Shown: one piece after another, positions 23,925-33,634 of the stretch | Layout of the letters: each line of letters opens with the position of its first letter | Position numbering within the stretch: position 1 is the stretch's first letter | Assembly: GCA_028818225.1 (NCBI GenBank) | Contig: JAPPOG010000053.1 | Location: 1 to 64,000, forward strand | Reading direction: 5' to 3' | Length of the DNA stretch: 64,000 bases | Source of the DNA: Gammaproteobacteria bacterium | GTDB lineage: Bacteria; Pseudomonadota; Gammaproteobacteria; Pseudomonadales; Pseudohongiellaceae | Notes under the pieces: generated by a model | Database searches by the model: none | The model's input: the letters and a program-made list of their open reading frames with translations, nothing else | What the model was told of the DNA's origin: nothing | Made by a program: the position numbers and the translations under genes

Positions 23925-25940
23925 CTAAGCACTGATTTTTGAAAGCAGCAAATTACTGTATTGATCAACCCGTACTTGCCAACCTTCAGCTACATAGGTA
24001 GTGGCAGAATATTCGATGATTATGGCCGGACCTTCTATTTCTGAATCTGTCGACATTGCCTGCCGGCTATACACTTTCGCTGGCTCCGCAGAACCATAGA
24101 CCCTGCTGGTTTCATAATTATTGCAGGGTTCCCCGGCAGTATTTTTCGGTAAGCTGATTTCCTGCGCCGGCGCGACTACATTGACTCGAATGTTGACGAT
24201 TTCAATTACAGTGTTTAAAGCGTAGCCGTATCTTTTTCCATGCAGCGCAGTAAAAGCATCGCAGCAGTTCTCCAGGTTTTCCCAAGGCACATTCAAGGTG
24301 TAAGACTGTCCCCGATACCGACAATCTGCTGAACGAATTGTTTGCAGGGAATCCGGCGTTAATCCTTCCTGCTGCAATTCTTTGCTGCCCTGAGCAGCCA
24401 ATTCCATAAAATGCTTGTCCAGTTCAGCGCTACAAATAGCATCGGCGTCGACGCCAACGGTTCGGGTATATTGCCGACCGCGGTCGGCAACCAACATTCC
24501 CAGGGCTGAAAGCACACCCCCGTACGCCGGCACGATGGCTTTGCTCATTTGCATCGCTTCTGCAATTGCACAGACATGCAACCCACCGGCACCGCCAAAA
24601 CTCGCCAGCATAAATTCTTTTGGATCGTGCCCTCTGTTCACTGAAATCAAGCGAATTGCTTTTGCCATGTGTTCATTGGCAATAGTGACAATGCCCAGGG
24701 CAGTTTCCTCGATCGACAGGCCTAAGGGCTTACTCATTTTTTCGATGGCGGCTCTGGCTCTGTCCTGATCCAGTGACAAACCACCGGCGAGCTCCGCGCT
24801 TTCCATTAAGCGACCAAGCATCAGGTTGGCATCGGTGACCGTTGCAAATTCGCCACCTTTACCGTAACTCGCAGGACCGGGATTGGCCCCCGCTGACTGC
24901 GGTCCGACCCTTAACATGCCACCGCTATCAATAAAGGCGATAGAGCCACCTCCAGCACCAATGGTATGCATATCCACCATGGGAACGCCTACCGGATAGC
25001 GATCGATTTGCCCTTCTGTCGTTGTGCTAATGGCACCATCCATTAGCGCCACATCCGTAGAAGTCCCTCCCATATCGAAGCTGATGATTTTATCCACGTC
25101 GATCTGCTTACCCAGAAACTGGATTGCGGTAAGACCTCCTGCTGGGCCGGAGAGCAATAAATGGACGGCAGAGTCTGCAGCCTTGTCCGCGGCGATGGTT
25201 TCACCGCTCGATTGCATAATTTGCAATGGGCAGCGGTGCAGTTGCTCACTCAATCTATTAAGGTAGCCATGGACGATGGGGGCAAGCGATGCATTAAGCC
25301 AGGTCGCGATTCCTCGTTCGTATTCCTTGTACACCGGCAGTACCGCTGAAGATCGGCTGATAAAAAGATCCGCGTTTTCATTTCTTAATGCAGCTTCAAT
25401 CTGTTTCTCAAAACGGTCATCCAAAAACGAGAACAGCAAGTTTATGGCCACCGAGTCCGGATTAAGTGAAACTATTGATTGGGCCAACCTCTGAATTTCA
25501 TCCGCATCCAGGTCTTCGACAATTGAGCCATCTGCCGCCAATCTACCGCCTGTCTCCAGGCAAAGTTCTGGCGGCACCGGAGGGTTTATCGGTTCGAATT
25601 CGAGGGCATAGAGTTCCGGGCGTGTTTGGCGAGCCAGACGTAACATGTCTTTAAAGCCATAATTCGTTACGAAAACAGTCCTGGCAACTTTTCCTTCAAG
25701 GGTTGCATTGGTTGCCACGGTGCTACCATGAATGATGTACAGGCCACCGCTTTCAAGCTTATCGGCTAAGCCCAATGCGTGTATGCCGGCAAGAATAGCT
25801 TCCTCTGGTGCCTGAGGTGTTGATAATGTTTTATGAATGCGCAGGGAATTTTCAGTGCCGCTATCAATACAAACAAAATCGGTAAAGGTTCCACCGGCAT
25901 CAACACCCAAAATTGTTATTGTGTCCGCACTTGAATTCAT
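23925..25940 (-). CDS. Hydantoinase/oxoprolinase family protein, HyuA-type subunit
   Basis: A 671-residue HyuA-like subunit of ATP-dependent hydantoinase/5-oxoprolinase (also acetone carboxylase beta-like) enzymes. The N-terminus ILGVDAGGTFTDFVCID is the ASKHA phosphate-1 loop. IISFDMGGTSTDVALM is the second phosphate motif, followed by the family's MHTIGAGGGSIAFID. FGGAGGLHVCAIAE lies in the adenosine region. Length and motifs are complete. The usual HyuB partner gene is not adjacent: upstream is mutM on the other strand and downstream the envelope cluster. The substrate (hydantoin, 5-oxoproline, ketone or other) cannot be told. Confidence 0.88.
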   Translation of the reverse strand: MNSSADTITILGVDAGGTFTDFVCIDSGTENSLRIHKTLSTPQAPEEAILAGIHALGLADKLESGGLYIIHGSTVATNATLEGKVARTVFVTNYGFKDMLRLARQTRPELYALEFEPINPPVPPELCLETGGRLAADGSIVEDLDADEIQRLAQSIVSLNPDSVAINLLFSFLDDRFEKQIEAALRNENADLFISRSSAVLPVYKEYERGIATWLNASLAPIVHGYLNRLSEQLHRCPLQIMQSSGETIAADKAADSAVHLLLSGPAGGLTAIQFLGKQIDVDKIISFDMGGTSTDVALMDGAISTTTEGQIDRYPVGVPMVDMHTIGAGGGSIAFIDSGGMLRVGPQSAGANPGPASYGKGGEFATVTDANLMLGRLMESAELAGGLSLDQDRARAAIEKMSKPLGLSIEETALGIVTIANEHMAKAIRLISVNRGHDPKEFMLASFGGAGGLHVCAIAEAMQMSKAIVPAYGGVLSALGMLVADRGRQYTRTVGVDADAICSAELDKHFMELAAQGSKELQQEGLTPDSLQTIRSADCRYRGQSYTLNVPWENLENCCDAFTALHGKRYGYALNTVIEIVNIRVNVVAPAQEISLPKNTAGEPCNNYETSRVYGSAEPAKVYSRQAMSTDSEIEGPAIIIEYSATTYVAEGWQVRVDQYSNLLLSKISA

Positions 25941-26031
25941 TGAACCAGTTAGTTCGAGCTTTTATTCTGAAAGAGGAAGGATTATAACTACTGTTCATTG
26001 AATCAACTATCAAGTAGACAGTAATAGTAAC

Positions 26032-26847
26032 GTGCCTGAGTTACCCGAAGTAGAGACAACTCGAAATGGAATCTACCCGCATATTAAAAATAAGCGAGTT
26101 GAGGAAGTAATTGTACGCCAGAAAAAATTGCGCTGGGAGATCCCTGATACGCTCCCTGCGGAATTGCCTGGCCATAGCTTCAATCATATAGATCGAAGAG
26201 GAAAGTACTTATTACTTCATAGCAAGAAAGGTATCCTTATTATTCATCTTGGAATGAGTGGTAGTCTACGTATCGTTGCGCAAGATTCACCAGCAGGCAA
26301 ACATGATCATGTAGATATCGTTCTGCAGGGTGGAAAAGTATTAAGGTATACCGACCCACGACGATTTGGTTGCATGCTTTGGGAGCAAGCTCCTGTAGAA
26401 TCCCATCCGCTATTAATAAAACTCGGCCCCGAGCCACTTACAAAAGATTTCGATTACAAGCATTTGTTTAAAGTTAGCCGCGGTCGGTCAGCAGCAGTTA
26501 AAACCTTTATTATGGATAGCAAGGTTGTGGTCGGTGTTGGCAATATTTATGCGAATGAAGCATTGTTTATGGCCGGTATAAATCCAAAACGTGCTGCTGG
26601 AAAAATTTCTAAACAAACTTATGTAAGCTTAGTGCATTGCATTAAGGAAATATTGCAGAAATCCATTTCTGTTGGCGGCACTACGCTTCGGGATTTCACC
26701 AACAGTGGCGGTGAGCCTGGTTATTTTAAACAAGCTTTAAGTGTCTACGGCCGGGGTGGAGAGAATTGCCTGAAATGTAATCGCGTGCTCAAAGAAATTC
26801 GCCTGGGTCAACGCAGTACTGTTTACTGCACTCAATGCCAGCGCTAA
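26032..26847 (+). CDS. mutM: Formamidopyrimidine-DNA glycosylase MutM
   Basis: MutM (Fpg) excises 8-oxoguanine and formamidopyrimidines and nicks the abasic site. The 271-residue protein starts at a GTG. It begins [13 protein letters not shown], where the N-terminal Pro becomes the Schiff-base nucleophile and Glu the catalytic acid. The conserved [14 protein letters not shown] lies in the helix-two-turn-helix. The C-terminal zinc finger CLKC...CTQCQ supplies four cysteines. It is divergent from the hyuA-like gene and convergent with coaD, with 9 bases between the stop codons. Confidence 0.97.
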   Translation: MPELPEVETTRNGIYPHIKNKRVEEVIVRQKKLRWEIPDTLPAELPGHSFNHIDRRGKYLLLHSKKGILIIHLGMSGSLRIVAQDSPAGKHDHVDIVLQGGKVLRYTDPRRFGCMLWEQAPVESHPLLIKLGPEPLTKDFDYKHLFKVSRGRSAAVKTFIMDSKVVVGVGNIYANEALFMAGINPKRAAGKISKQTYVSLVHCIKEILQKSISVGGTTLRDFTNSGGEPGYFKQALSVYGRGGENCLKCNRVLKEIRLGQRSTVYCTQCQR

Positions 26848-26856
26848 CTATCGCTG

Positions 26857-27330
<474 letters not shown>

Positions 27331-27384
27331 TTAATCGTCCTCTTGCAAGCTTGAAACGCATAATAGCGAATTGAATAAGCTTGC

Positions 27385-28377
27385 TCAATCGAGCAGGTAA
27401 CGCATGAGTTGGTTTTCCAACCATTTCTCTCGCTGCCCATCGAAAAATCCAACATGCCCGCCTGTGTCTTCCAGGTGTAAATGAATATTACTGCGCAGGA
27501 ATTGTGCAGCTGGAACTGATTCAGGAGGAATGAAAGGATCATTCTTACTTTGAATTAGCAGTGTTTCTGTGTTTATGGCAGACAAGAATTTGTCGCTGCT
27601 ACATCGATGGTAATAGTCTTCAGCATGCTTAAAGCCATTTAGCGGGGCTGTTACTGCCTCATCAAATTCCCATAAGGTTTTTACCGACGAAAAATCTCCC
27701 AGGCTCTTTAGTAATTCCAGTTCTTCTTCAAAACGGTTGGCTTCGAAAACCGCTAGTTTTGTCTGCAATTCCTTTACCAGTCGCCATACGAAATATTTTC
27801 CGTAAATGCGACTGGGTCCGCTTAACATTGCCTGAGAACAATATTTCAGTGAGAAAGGCGTTGAAACTGCTGCGGCTTTACTAATTCGCCGATGCTCACC
27901 AATTTCACCTAACCATTTAAGCATTACATTTGCACCCAATGAAAAACCTATGCAGACAAAATTTTTACTTGGGTATTTGGTACTGAACTTCGTGAATACT
28001 TCGTTAACATCTTCAGAGGCTCCTGAATGGTAAGCTTTTGCCTTTCTATTCACTTCCCCACTACAGCCTCTAAAATTCATTACCACACTTGAGACTCCTT
28101 GTTTGGAAAGCAGCGCCTGCAAGGATTGAATATAGGAGGAACCGGAGCAACCGCAAAGTCCATGGAGTATAAAAACTATTGTTTCACTAGCCTCATGACC
28201 AGTTGGCGCATCTGCAGACCAATCGAGATCAATAAAATCCCTATCATCCAGCTCTATGCGTTCTCTTTTTTGCTTAACTGACTCGGTCGGCGAAAACTTT
28301 CTGAAAAGTGTTTGGCTATGTCCGCCTTGCAGCCACCAGGGAGGTGATAGCCTGTCTATTGAGGCGCCATGTGTCAT
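27385..28377 (-). CDS. YheT-family alpha/beta hydrolase
   Basis: A 330-residue cytoplasmic hydrolase of the YheT (AB-hydrolase 4) family. It shows PPWWLQGGHSQTLF at the N-terminus, the oxyanion region VFILHGLCGCSGSSY, the nucleophile elbow CIGFSLGANVMLK, an acid residue in SKNDPFIP, and the catalytic histidine in DTGGHVGFFDG. All triad members are present. Substrates of this family in bacteria are poorly known; lipid or ester hydrolysis is likely. It is 6 bases downstream of rsmD on the same strand. Confidence 0.88.
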   Translation of the reverse strand: MTHGASIDRLSPPWWLQGGHSQTLFRKFSPTESVKQKRERIELDDRDFIDLDWSADAPTGHEASETIVFILHGLCGCSGSSYIQSLQALLSKQGVSSVVMNFRGCSGEVNRKAKAYHSGASEDVNEVFTKFSTKYPSKNFVCIGFSLGANVMLKWLGEIGEHRRISKAAAVSTPFSLKYCSQAMLSGPSRIYGKYFVWRLVKELQTKLAVFEANRFEEELELLKSLGDFSSVKTLWEFDEAVTAPLNGFKHAEDYYHRCSSDKFLSAINTETLLIQSKNDPFIPPESVPAAQFLRSNIHLHLEDTGGHVGFFDGQREKWLENQLMRYLLD

Positions 28378-28383
28378 ATTTTA

Positions 28384-28953
28384 CTAACCATTCCTTATAT
28401 AGAGATAGAAAAATACATTTCCAGCTTTCTTTTCTTTTATCAGCTTCCATGTCGAGGGTATTTGATCAGATGATACTGGAGCCGCCTGTTCAACATAAAT
28501 CAGGCACTGGTTTGCCAGTATAGAGGAACGTTCAAGCGCGATAGTGACCTTGCCAAGCAATTCAGAATCAAATGGAGGGTCGAGAAAAACAATGTTGAAT
28601 TTATCGCTGCCACTATTCGATTCGATCCATTGCTGAGCATCTTGCTGATAGACCATGCTGTTATCTAATTGCAACTCCTTTAAATTATTTGAAAGGGCTG
28701 CTGCTATTATAGGATCTGTTTCCACAAAAATGGCTTGCCCAGCACTGCGGGACAAGGCCTCTATTCCCAACGCTCCGCTGCCTGCAAAAAGGTCAAGGCA
28801 AAGAGCGCCTGCTACTTCTTGCTGAATCCAATTGAACAGGGTCTCCCTTATTCGATCTCCAGTTGGGCGGATTTGAGCTTTATCAGGAAAGGCAACTTTC
28901 CTGCTTCTATGAGTACCAGCAATTATTCGAATGGTGTTTGATTGATTCGTCAT
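28384..28953 (-). CDS. rsmD: 16S rRNA (guanine966-N2)-methyltransferase RsmD
   Basis: RsmD methylates G966 of 16S rRNA with S-adenosylmethionine during 30S assembly. The protein has IRIIAGTHRSRKVAFP at the start, RPTGDRIRETLFNWIQ, the SAM site CLDLFAGSGALGIEALSR and the N6/N2-methyltransferase motif FLDPPFDSELL. I chose the ATG at 28953 (189 residues); an in-frame ATG six codons earlier (28971) is the alternative. Neither has a clear Shine-Dalgarno. It is transcribed divergently from ftsY, as commonly seen in Gammaproteobacteria. Confidence 0.95.
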   Translation of the reverse strand: MTNQSNTIRIIAGTHRSRKVAFPDKAQIRPTGDRIRETLFNWIQQEVAGALCLDLFAGSGALGIEALSRSAGQAIFVETDPIIAAALSNNLKELQLDNSMVYQQDAQQWIESNSGSDKFNIVFLDPPFDSELLGKVTIALERSSILANQCLIYVEQAAPVSSDQIPSTWKLIKEKKAGNVFFYLYIRNG

Positions 28954-29124
28954 CGATACGTATCGAAGCATATAAATCAGCGTCTGGCAAAGCAGGTTTA
29001 ATTTACAGTACCGGGCCTTGCTTCACGCTAGTCAATACCACATCAACGTAGCAAGTGATAGCATAACGACCTACTTTGTATTGCATGCTGGGCTTTAGAT
29101 TAAGCAGCGTTAAATGACATAGAT

Positions 29125-30120
29125 ATGTTTGGATTTGGGAATAAAGACAAAGCTGATAATAAAACTGCTTCGCTATCGCAATCTACTAATGGCGATGAAG
29201 CTGGGCTGTTAGGCCGATTAAAGCAAGGGCTTACAAAAACACGTGGCAAACTCAGTGACGGATTGAGCACTCTCATCCTTGGTGAAAAATCCATTGATGC
29301 CGACTTATTGGATGAGGTGGAAACACAATTGCTTTCTGCGGATGTGGGGATCGAAGCCACTGATCAAATTATCTCAAATTTAAAATCCAGGCTTGCCCGC
29401 AAACAGCTCGCTGATCCTGAGCAGTTTATGGCAGCACTACAGGACGAATTAGGGTTAATTCTACAAGCCTGTGAATCACCCTTAGACATTAGTAACGCAG
29501 AGAAACCCTTTGTCATTTTGATCGTCGGCGTAAATGGTGTCGGTAAAACTACCACCATCGGCAAACTTGCCAAAAAATTACAGAGTCAAAATCTGCAAGT
29601 GATGTTAGCCGCTGGTGATACTTTCCGGGCCGCAGCAGTGGAACAGTTACAAGTTTGGGGCCAGCGTAATAATGTCCCGGTGGTTGCGCAAGCCAGTGGC
29701 GCCGATAGCGCCTCCGTTATATTCGATGCCTATCAGTCCGCTAAAGCCAGGCAGATCGATGTGCTTATTGCCGACACTGCCGGGCGGCTTCATAACAAAG
29801 ACAATCTCATGAATGAACTGGAAAAGATTGTGCGGGTGTTAAAGAAACAAGATGATCGATTACCAGACGAGACATTACTGGTGCTGGATGCAACTACTGG
29901 CCAGAATGCATTGAGCCAGGCTGAAAGTTTTCATGCGGCGACTAACTTGTCCGGAATCGCTCTGACTAAACTCGATGGCACGGCGAAAGGGGGCGTGGTG
30001 TTTGCAATTGCTAAAAAACTTGGATTGCCAATTCGATTTATTGGCGTTGGTGAGCAGGTGGATGATTTACGCCCCTTTGATGCCAAACAATTTATTTCTG
30101 CTCTTTTTATACAGTCTTGA
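29125..30120 (+). CDS. ftsY: Signal recognition particle receptor FtsY
   Basis: FtsY is the SRP receptor GTPase that docks ribosome-nascent chains at the Sec translocon. The 331-residue protein has only about 40 residues before the NG domain, much shorter than the acidic A domain of E. coli FtsY. G-domain motifs are complete: GVNGVGKTTTIGKLA, DTFRAAAVEQL, DTAGR, and TKLDGTAKGG. FIGVGEQVDDLRPF closes the protein. It is the first gene of ftsY-ftsE-ftsX, with 18 bases to ftsE. Confidence 0.97.
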   Translation: MFGFGNKDKADNKTASLSQSTNGDEAGLLGRLKQGLTKTRGKLSDGLSTLILGEKSIDADLLDEVETQLLSADVGIEATDQIISNLKSRLARKQLADPEQFMAALQDELGLILQACESPLDISNAEKPFVILIVGVNGVGKTTTIGKLAKKLQSQNLQVMLAAGDTFRAAAVEQLQVWGQRNNVPVVAQASGADSASVIFDAYQSAKARQIDVLIADTAGRLHNKDNLMNELEKIVRVLKKQDDRLPDETLLVLDATTGQNALSQAESFHAATNLSGIALTKLDGTAKGGVVFAIAKKLGLPIRFIGVGEQVDDLRPFDAKQFISALFIQS

Positions 30121-30138
30121 TTTTTTTCAACAGTACGC

Positions 30139-30813
30139 ATGATCAGGTTTGACAATGTCTCCAAACAATATGTCAGTGGCCAGAATGCGCTGAATGCAGT
30201 TTCGTTTGAAATCGCCAAGGGGGAGATGGCTTTTATTACCGGACACTCTGGTGCCGGCAAAAGCAGCTTGCTCAAACTCATTCTCGCTGCCGAGAAATCC
30301 ACTGCCGGCTCTGTCATTGTTAATGGCTCAGATCTCAGCAAATTAAGAAAAAGGGACGTTCCATTTTTACGCCGCCGCATTGGCTCGGTGTTTCAGGATC
30401 ATCAATTGCTGCAGGACAGAACTGTGGCTGACAACGTGGCACTGCCATTAGACATCAGCGGGTTCGATAGAAGAGATGCCCAACGACGAGTGCGCGCGGC
30501 GCTGGATAAAGTCGGCTTGTCAGGGAAAGAAAAACAATACCCGGCAGCCCTATCCAGTGGCGAACAACAACGAGTAGGTATAGCCCGGGCAGTAGTCAAT
30601 CGACCAGCAATAATCCTGGCTGACGAACCCACTGGCAACCTTGATCCAGAGCTGTCGGCGGAAATCATGGCTGTTTTTGAGCAATTCAAGAATGTGGGAG
30701 TGAGTTTGCTCATCGCCAGCCACGACATCTCGCTGATCAATCAAATGGACTATCGCACCCTGGTCCTGAAAGAGGGGCAATTAATCGGTGATACCGGGCG
30801 GGGAGAAAGCTAA
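30139..30813 (+). CDS. ftsE: Cell-division ATP-binding protein FtsE
   Basis: FtsE is the ATPase of the FtsEX complex, which links the Z-ring to activation of periplasmic peptidoglycan hydrolases. The 224-residue ABC protein shows Walker A GHSGAGKSSLL, Q-loop VFQDHQLL, signature LSSGEQQRVGIARA, Walker B IILADEPTGNLD and the H-loop ASHD. The N-terminus MIRFDNVSKQY is typical of FtsE. Its stop codon overlaps the ftsX ATG as TAATG, so the two are translationally coupled. Confidence 0.97.
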   Translation: MIRFDNVSKQYVSGQNALNAVSFEIAKGEMAFITGHSGAGKSSLLKLILAAEKSTAGSVIVNGSDLSKLRKRDVPFLRRRIGSVFQDHQLLQDRTVADNVALPLDISGFDRRDAQRRVRAALDKVGLSGKEKQYPAALSSGEQQRVGIARAVVNRPAIILADEPTGNLDPELSAEIMAVFEQFKNVGVSLLIASHDISLINQMDYRTLVLKEGQLIGDTGRGES

Positions 30814-31766
30814 TGCCGCGCCAGGCCGCCAAAGTAAAAAGTCGCAAAAATCCGTCAAAATTCACGAAAACTATAAGAAATCATGGCAAAGATGCGCTAA
30901 ACAGCCTGCTACGTATGGCTCGAACACCGCTTTCCAGCACTATGACGATTGTCGTGATCGCGGCAGCACTGTTGCTTCCTTCTCTACTGTTTTCCCTGAA
31001 CGCCAACATTTCGCAGTTACTGGCACAATTTCAGAATAATGCCCGCGTTGTCCTGTATTTGAATGAGAGCACAACTGATAGCCGTGGAATAGAAGTAAGT
31101 GAAAGCTTACTTACTCTAAGTGACATTGATTCCGCGGCATTTATATCAAGCAATGAAGCATTGCAGGATTTTAGTAGTGCCGCGGGGTTTACTGATATTG
31201 TGGCTGAGCTCGACAAAAACCCCCTGCCATCATCGATTGTTATTACCCCGAATCTCAATGCTATGGAGGGGCTGGATCAGCTGGCTGAAACTCTGCAAGC
31301 CATACCCGAAGTGGATTTGGTGCAAGTAGATAGTCAGTGGTTACGCCGGCTCGCCGCCATATCCGACCTCATTGAGCTGGTGGCCCGAATCCTGGGGCTT
31401 ATCGTGGTATTGAGCCTGTGCTTTATTGTTGGAAATACGGTCCGGCTGCACATTGAGAATCGACGGGATGAAATCCGCATCATCAAGTTAGTTGGTGGCA
31501 CACACAGCTATATCGCCCGCCCGTTTCTTTATACCGGTTTCTTTTACGGAATCATTGGTGGAATTCTGGCAGGTCTGCTGCAGGCCGCAGTATTCCTCGC
31601 CTTTAGCGATTCCATCGCGACCATCGCCAGGCTTTACGACAGTAGTTTCCAGCTGCAATTGCTGACCCCGGTAATCCTGATTTCGCTTGCGCTAGCCGGC
31701 GGGCTAATGGGCTGGATAGCCGCCATGATTGCCGCTTATCGGCGTATCGGTGCCATCAATCCTTAG
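30813..31766 (+). CDS. ftsX: Cell-division membrane protein FtsX
   Basis: FtsX is the four-helix membrane partner of FtsE and signals through its large periplasmic loop. The 317-residue protein has a basic cytoplasmic N-terminus, a first helix near STMTIVVIAAALLLPSLLFSL, and a periplasmic domain of about 120 residues. Three C-terminal helices include the conserved RRDEIRIIKLVGGTHSYIARPFLY cytoplasmic loop (about residues 213-236). It is the last gene of ftsYEX; a 312-base gap to rpoH follows. Confidence 0.96.
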   Translation: MPRQAAKVKSRKNPSKFTKTIRNHGKDALNSLLRMARTPLSSTMTIVVIAAALLLPSLLFSLNANISQLLAQFQNNARVVLYLNESTTDSRGIEVSESLLTLSDIDSAAFISSNEALQDFSSAAGFTDIVAELDKNPLPSSIVITPNLNAMEGLDQLAETLQAIPEVDLVQVDSQWLRRLAAISDLIELVARILGLIVVLSLCFIVGNTVRLHIENRRDEIRIIKLVGGTHSYIARPFLYTGFFYGIIGGILAGLLQAAVFLAFSDSIATIARLYDSSFQLQLLTPVILISLALAGGLMGWIAAMIAAYRRIGAINP

Positions 31767-32078
31767 ACCAGGCTGGCCCAGCATGCAATAAGGCTTTACA
31801 TCTCCCGCCAATACTGGAAAATGCGCTTCCCGCGATATTTTTTGGCCTTGAAAACTGAGAACGCGAGCCCCACGTATGAGTTAGGTGCAGATCAAGGAAT
31901 CTGGCAGGTTTCGGTGGCAAACTGGGAATTAAGGAAAATTCCGCTACAGCCCAGTAGATAAGGGCGTTGCCAGTAGCGTGCAAATGGCGACCTGAACGAA
32001 AAAATGCTAAAATAGGGACTTATCGGTTGCGTGAAACAGGCGCAATTTAATTGAAAGAGGCTTTACAAAGAACCATTC
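31767..32078 (+). other. Intergenic region between ftsX and rpoH
   Basis: This 312-base stretch holds no convincing gene: the open frames on either strand are short and lack ribosome sites. Its right end contains the predicted rpoH promoter. No clear intrinsic terminator for ftsYEX was found. Confidence 0.5.
31985..32013 (+). promoter_or_regulatory. Predicted extended -10 promoter for rpoH
   Basis: An extended -10 element TGCTAAAAT (hexamer at 32008-32013) lies about 65 bases before the rpoH ATG. With 17-base spacing the -35 would be TGGCGA (31985-31990), a weak match. The extended TG compensates for it. rpoH is usually served by several promoters; no sigma-E-type site could be assigned. Confidence 0.4.
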
Positions 32079-32939
32079 ATGAGCACAGGCAAACAATTAC
32101 AAGTTATTGATCCAACCACGCCGGGTCGCGATTTAACCGCGTATATAGCGTCGGTTAACAGCATCGCTGTGCTGACGCCCGAGCAGGAGAGAGAACTTGC
32201 AAATCAGTATTACTATGATGCCAACGTCGATGCAGCGCGCCAATTGGTTATGGCGCATCTACGCTTCGTTGTGCACATGGCAAAGTCCTATTCCGGCTAT
32301 GGGCTCTCTCAAGCAGATTTAATTCAGGAAGGAAATGTTGGCTTGATGAAAGCGGTTAAACGCTTTAATCCTGAAGTAGGCGTGCGTCTCGTTTCATTTG
32401 CGGTTCACTGGATCAAGGCAGAGATGCACGAATACATTTTGCGCAATTGGCGAATCGTTAAGATCGCGACAACAAAAGCGCAGAGAAAATTATTTTTTAA
32501 TCTGCGCAGTTCTAAAAAACGCCTTGGCTGGTTAAACAACGAAGAAGCCCAGGCAATGGCTGCAGATTTGGGCGTAGACGAAAAGGTTGTTCGGCAGATG
32601 GAAGGTCGAATGGCTGCCTATGATATGGCTTTTGACGCTGAACCAGACACCGATGAAGATGCTGTTTATCGTGCACCGGCATTCTACCTCGAAGATCAAA
32701 GTTCAGATCTGGCGCAGAATATTGAAGAAGCGGAGTGGGAAGAAGTTACCAATGCCAGTTTGCAACTAGCCATGGGCGAGCTGGACGACCGCAGTCAGGA
32801 TATTTTGAAGAGCCGATGGCTAAGTGATGAGAAGTCTACCTTGCACGATCTGGCGGATAAATACGGCGTGTCAGCAGAAAGAATTCGCCAACTTGAAAAG
32901 AATGCCATGAATAAGATCAAGGTTCACATGGAAGCCTGA
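32079..32939 (+). CDS. rpoH: RNA polymerase heat-shock sigma factor RpoH (sigma-32)
   Basis: RpoH directs RNA polymerase to heat-shock promoters. The 286-residue protein has sigma region 2 with [24 protein letters not shown] and [20 protein letters not shown]. The RpoH box, which follows region 2.4 and is involved in core binding and stability control, is seen as [13 protein letters not shown]. Region 4 ends in [23 protein letters not shown]. It has its own promoter region and a strong intrinsic terminator just downstream, so it is probably monocistronic. Confidence 0.97.
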   Translation: MSTGKQLQVIDPTTPGRDLTAYIASVNSIAVLTPEQERELANQYYYDANVDAARQLVMAHLRFVVHMAKSYSGYGLSQADLIQEGNVGLMKAVKRFNPEVGVRLVSFAVHWIKAEMHEYILRNWRIVKIATTKAQRKLFFNLRSSKKRLGWLNNEEAQAMAADLGVDEKVVRQMEGRMAAYDMAFDAEPDTDEDAVYRAPAFYLEDQSSDLAQNIEEAEWEEVTNASLQLAMGELDDRSQDILKSRWLSDEKSTLHDLADKYGVSAERIRQLEKNAMNKIKVHMEA

Positions 32940-32951
32940 TCCCTTTATGGG

Positions 32952-32981
32952 AAAAAGCCGCGCATCAGTCGCGGCTTTTTT
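32952..32981 (+). terminator. Intrinsic terminator after rpoH
   Basis: AAAAGCCGCG and CGCGGCTTTT form a stem around the 7-base loop CATCAGT, followed by a run of six T. It begins 13 bases after the rpoH stop codon. The next gene's possible upstream ATG (32982) directly abuts it, which favours the later start for that gene. Confidence 0.9.
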
Positions 32982-33017
32982 ATGCCAGCCAAATCTCTAC
33001 ACGCTACAATCTCGCCA

Positions 33018-33401
33018 ATGCCTATACGCCTATTGATATTCGCCGCCACCAATGGCTTTCTTGCCGTCGGTCTGGGTGCGTTTGCCGCGCACGGACTGGA
33101 GTCAATTATGGCCGCAGATTTATTGGAAACTTTCGGCACAGGCGTGGAGTACCACATGTATCACTCGCTCGCAGCCTTGGGAACTGCCGCACTGGCGTTT
33201 CAGTTTCCAGAGGAGAAATTACTGGGATTAGCCGGAAATCTTTTCCTGCTTGGTATACTCTTTTTTTCTGGCAGCCTCTATCTCTTGAGCTTGAGCGGCA
33301 TTCGCTGGTTAGGCGCAATTACGCCGATCGGCGGCCTCTTTTTTCTGGCGGCTTGGGCAACACTAATTCGGTTCGCCATCAATATTGCAAAACAGGAATA
33401 A
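33018..33401 (+). CDS. DUF423 family small inner-membrane protein
   Basis: A roughly 127-residue protein of the YgdD/DUF423 family with four predicted helices. It shows the family N-terminus RLLIFAATNGFLAVGLGAFAAHGLE, then FGTGVEYHMYHSLAALG, FLLGILFFSGSLYLLSL and the closing GAITPIGGLFFLAAWATL. An ATG at 32982 is in frame, but it touches the rpoH terminator and adds 12 residues absent from the family, so 33018 is preferred. The function of DUF423 proteins is unknown. It lies 8 bases before thiS. Confidence 0.85.
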   Translation: MPIRLLIFAATNGFLAVGLGAFAAHGLESIMAADLLETFGTGVEYHMYHSLAALGTAALAFQFPEEKLLGLAGNLFLLGILFFSGSLYLLSLSGIRWLGAITPIGGLFFLAAWATLIRFAINIAKQE

Positions 33402-33409
33402 TCTTTCTC

Positions 33410-33610
33410 ATGCAAATCACAGTAAATGGTGATCAACAAGTCATTGGGGCCGCATCGTCTCTTCAGGACTTGTTAGAATCATTGCAAATGACCAACGGTC
33501 GTATCGCTGTCGAATTGAATGGCGAGATTGTTCCGAAAAGCTCCTTTCAGCGACACGTACTCAGAGATGGCGATAAGATCGAAATCGTGCAGGCAATTGG
33601 CGGTGGCTAG
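33410..33610 (+). CDS. thiS: Sulfur carrier protein ThiS
   Basis: ThiS is the ubiquitin-like sulfur donor for the thiazole moiety of thiamine. The protein has 66 residues and begins MQITVNGDQQ. It has the typical GRIAVELNGEIVPKSSF segment and ends in the Gly-Gly motif (IGGG) that becomes the thiocarboxylate. An upstream in-frame ATG at 33353 lies inside the DUF423 gene and is rejected because ThiS proteins start at the strand beginning MQI. It is followed by thiG 24 bases later. Confidence 0.95.
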   Translation: MQITVNGDQQVIGAASSLQDLLESLQMTNGRIAVELNGEIVPKSSFQRHVLRDGDKIEIVQAIGGG

Positions 33611-33634
33611 CCAAACGGTATAGGAATAGAAGTA

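Noticed and set aside
28953-28964. CGATACGTATCG palindrome at the rsmD start
   Set aside because: A 12-base palindrome is expected by chance in a window this size, and no repeat of it was noticed.
31756-31983. 75-codon minus-strand frame between ftsX and rpoH
   Set aside because: It overlaps the end of ftsX, has atypical composition and no ribosome site; regarded as non-coding.
33353-33409. Upstream in-frame start extending thiS by 19 residues
   Set aside because: The extension is the DUF423 gene read in another frame and does not fit the ThiS N-terminus.
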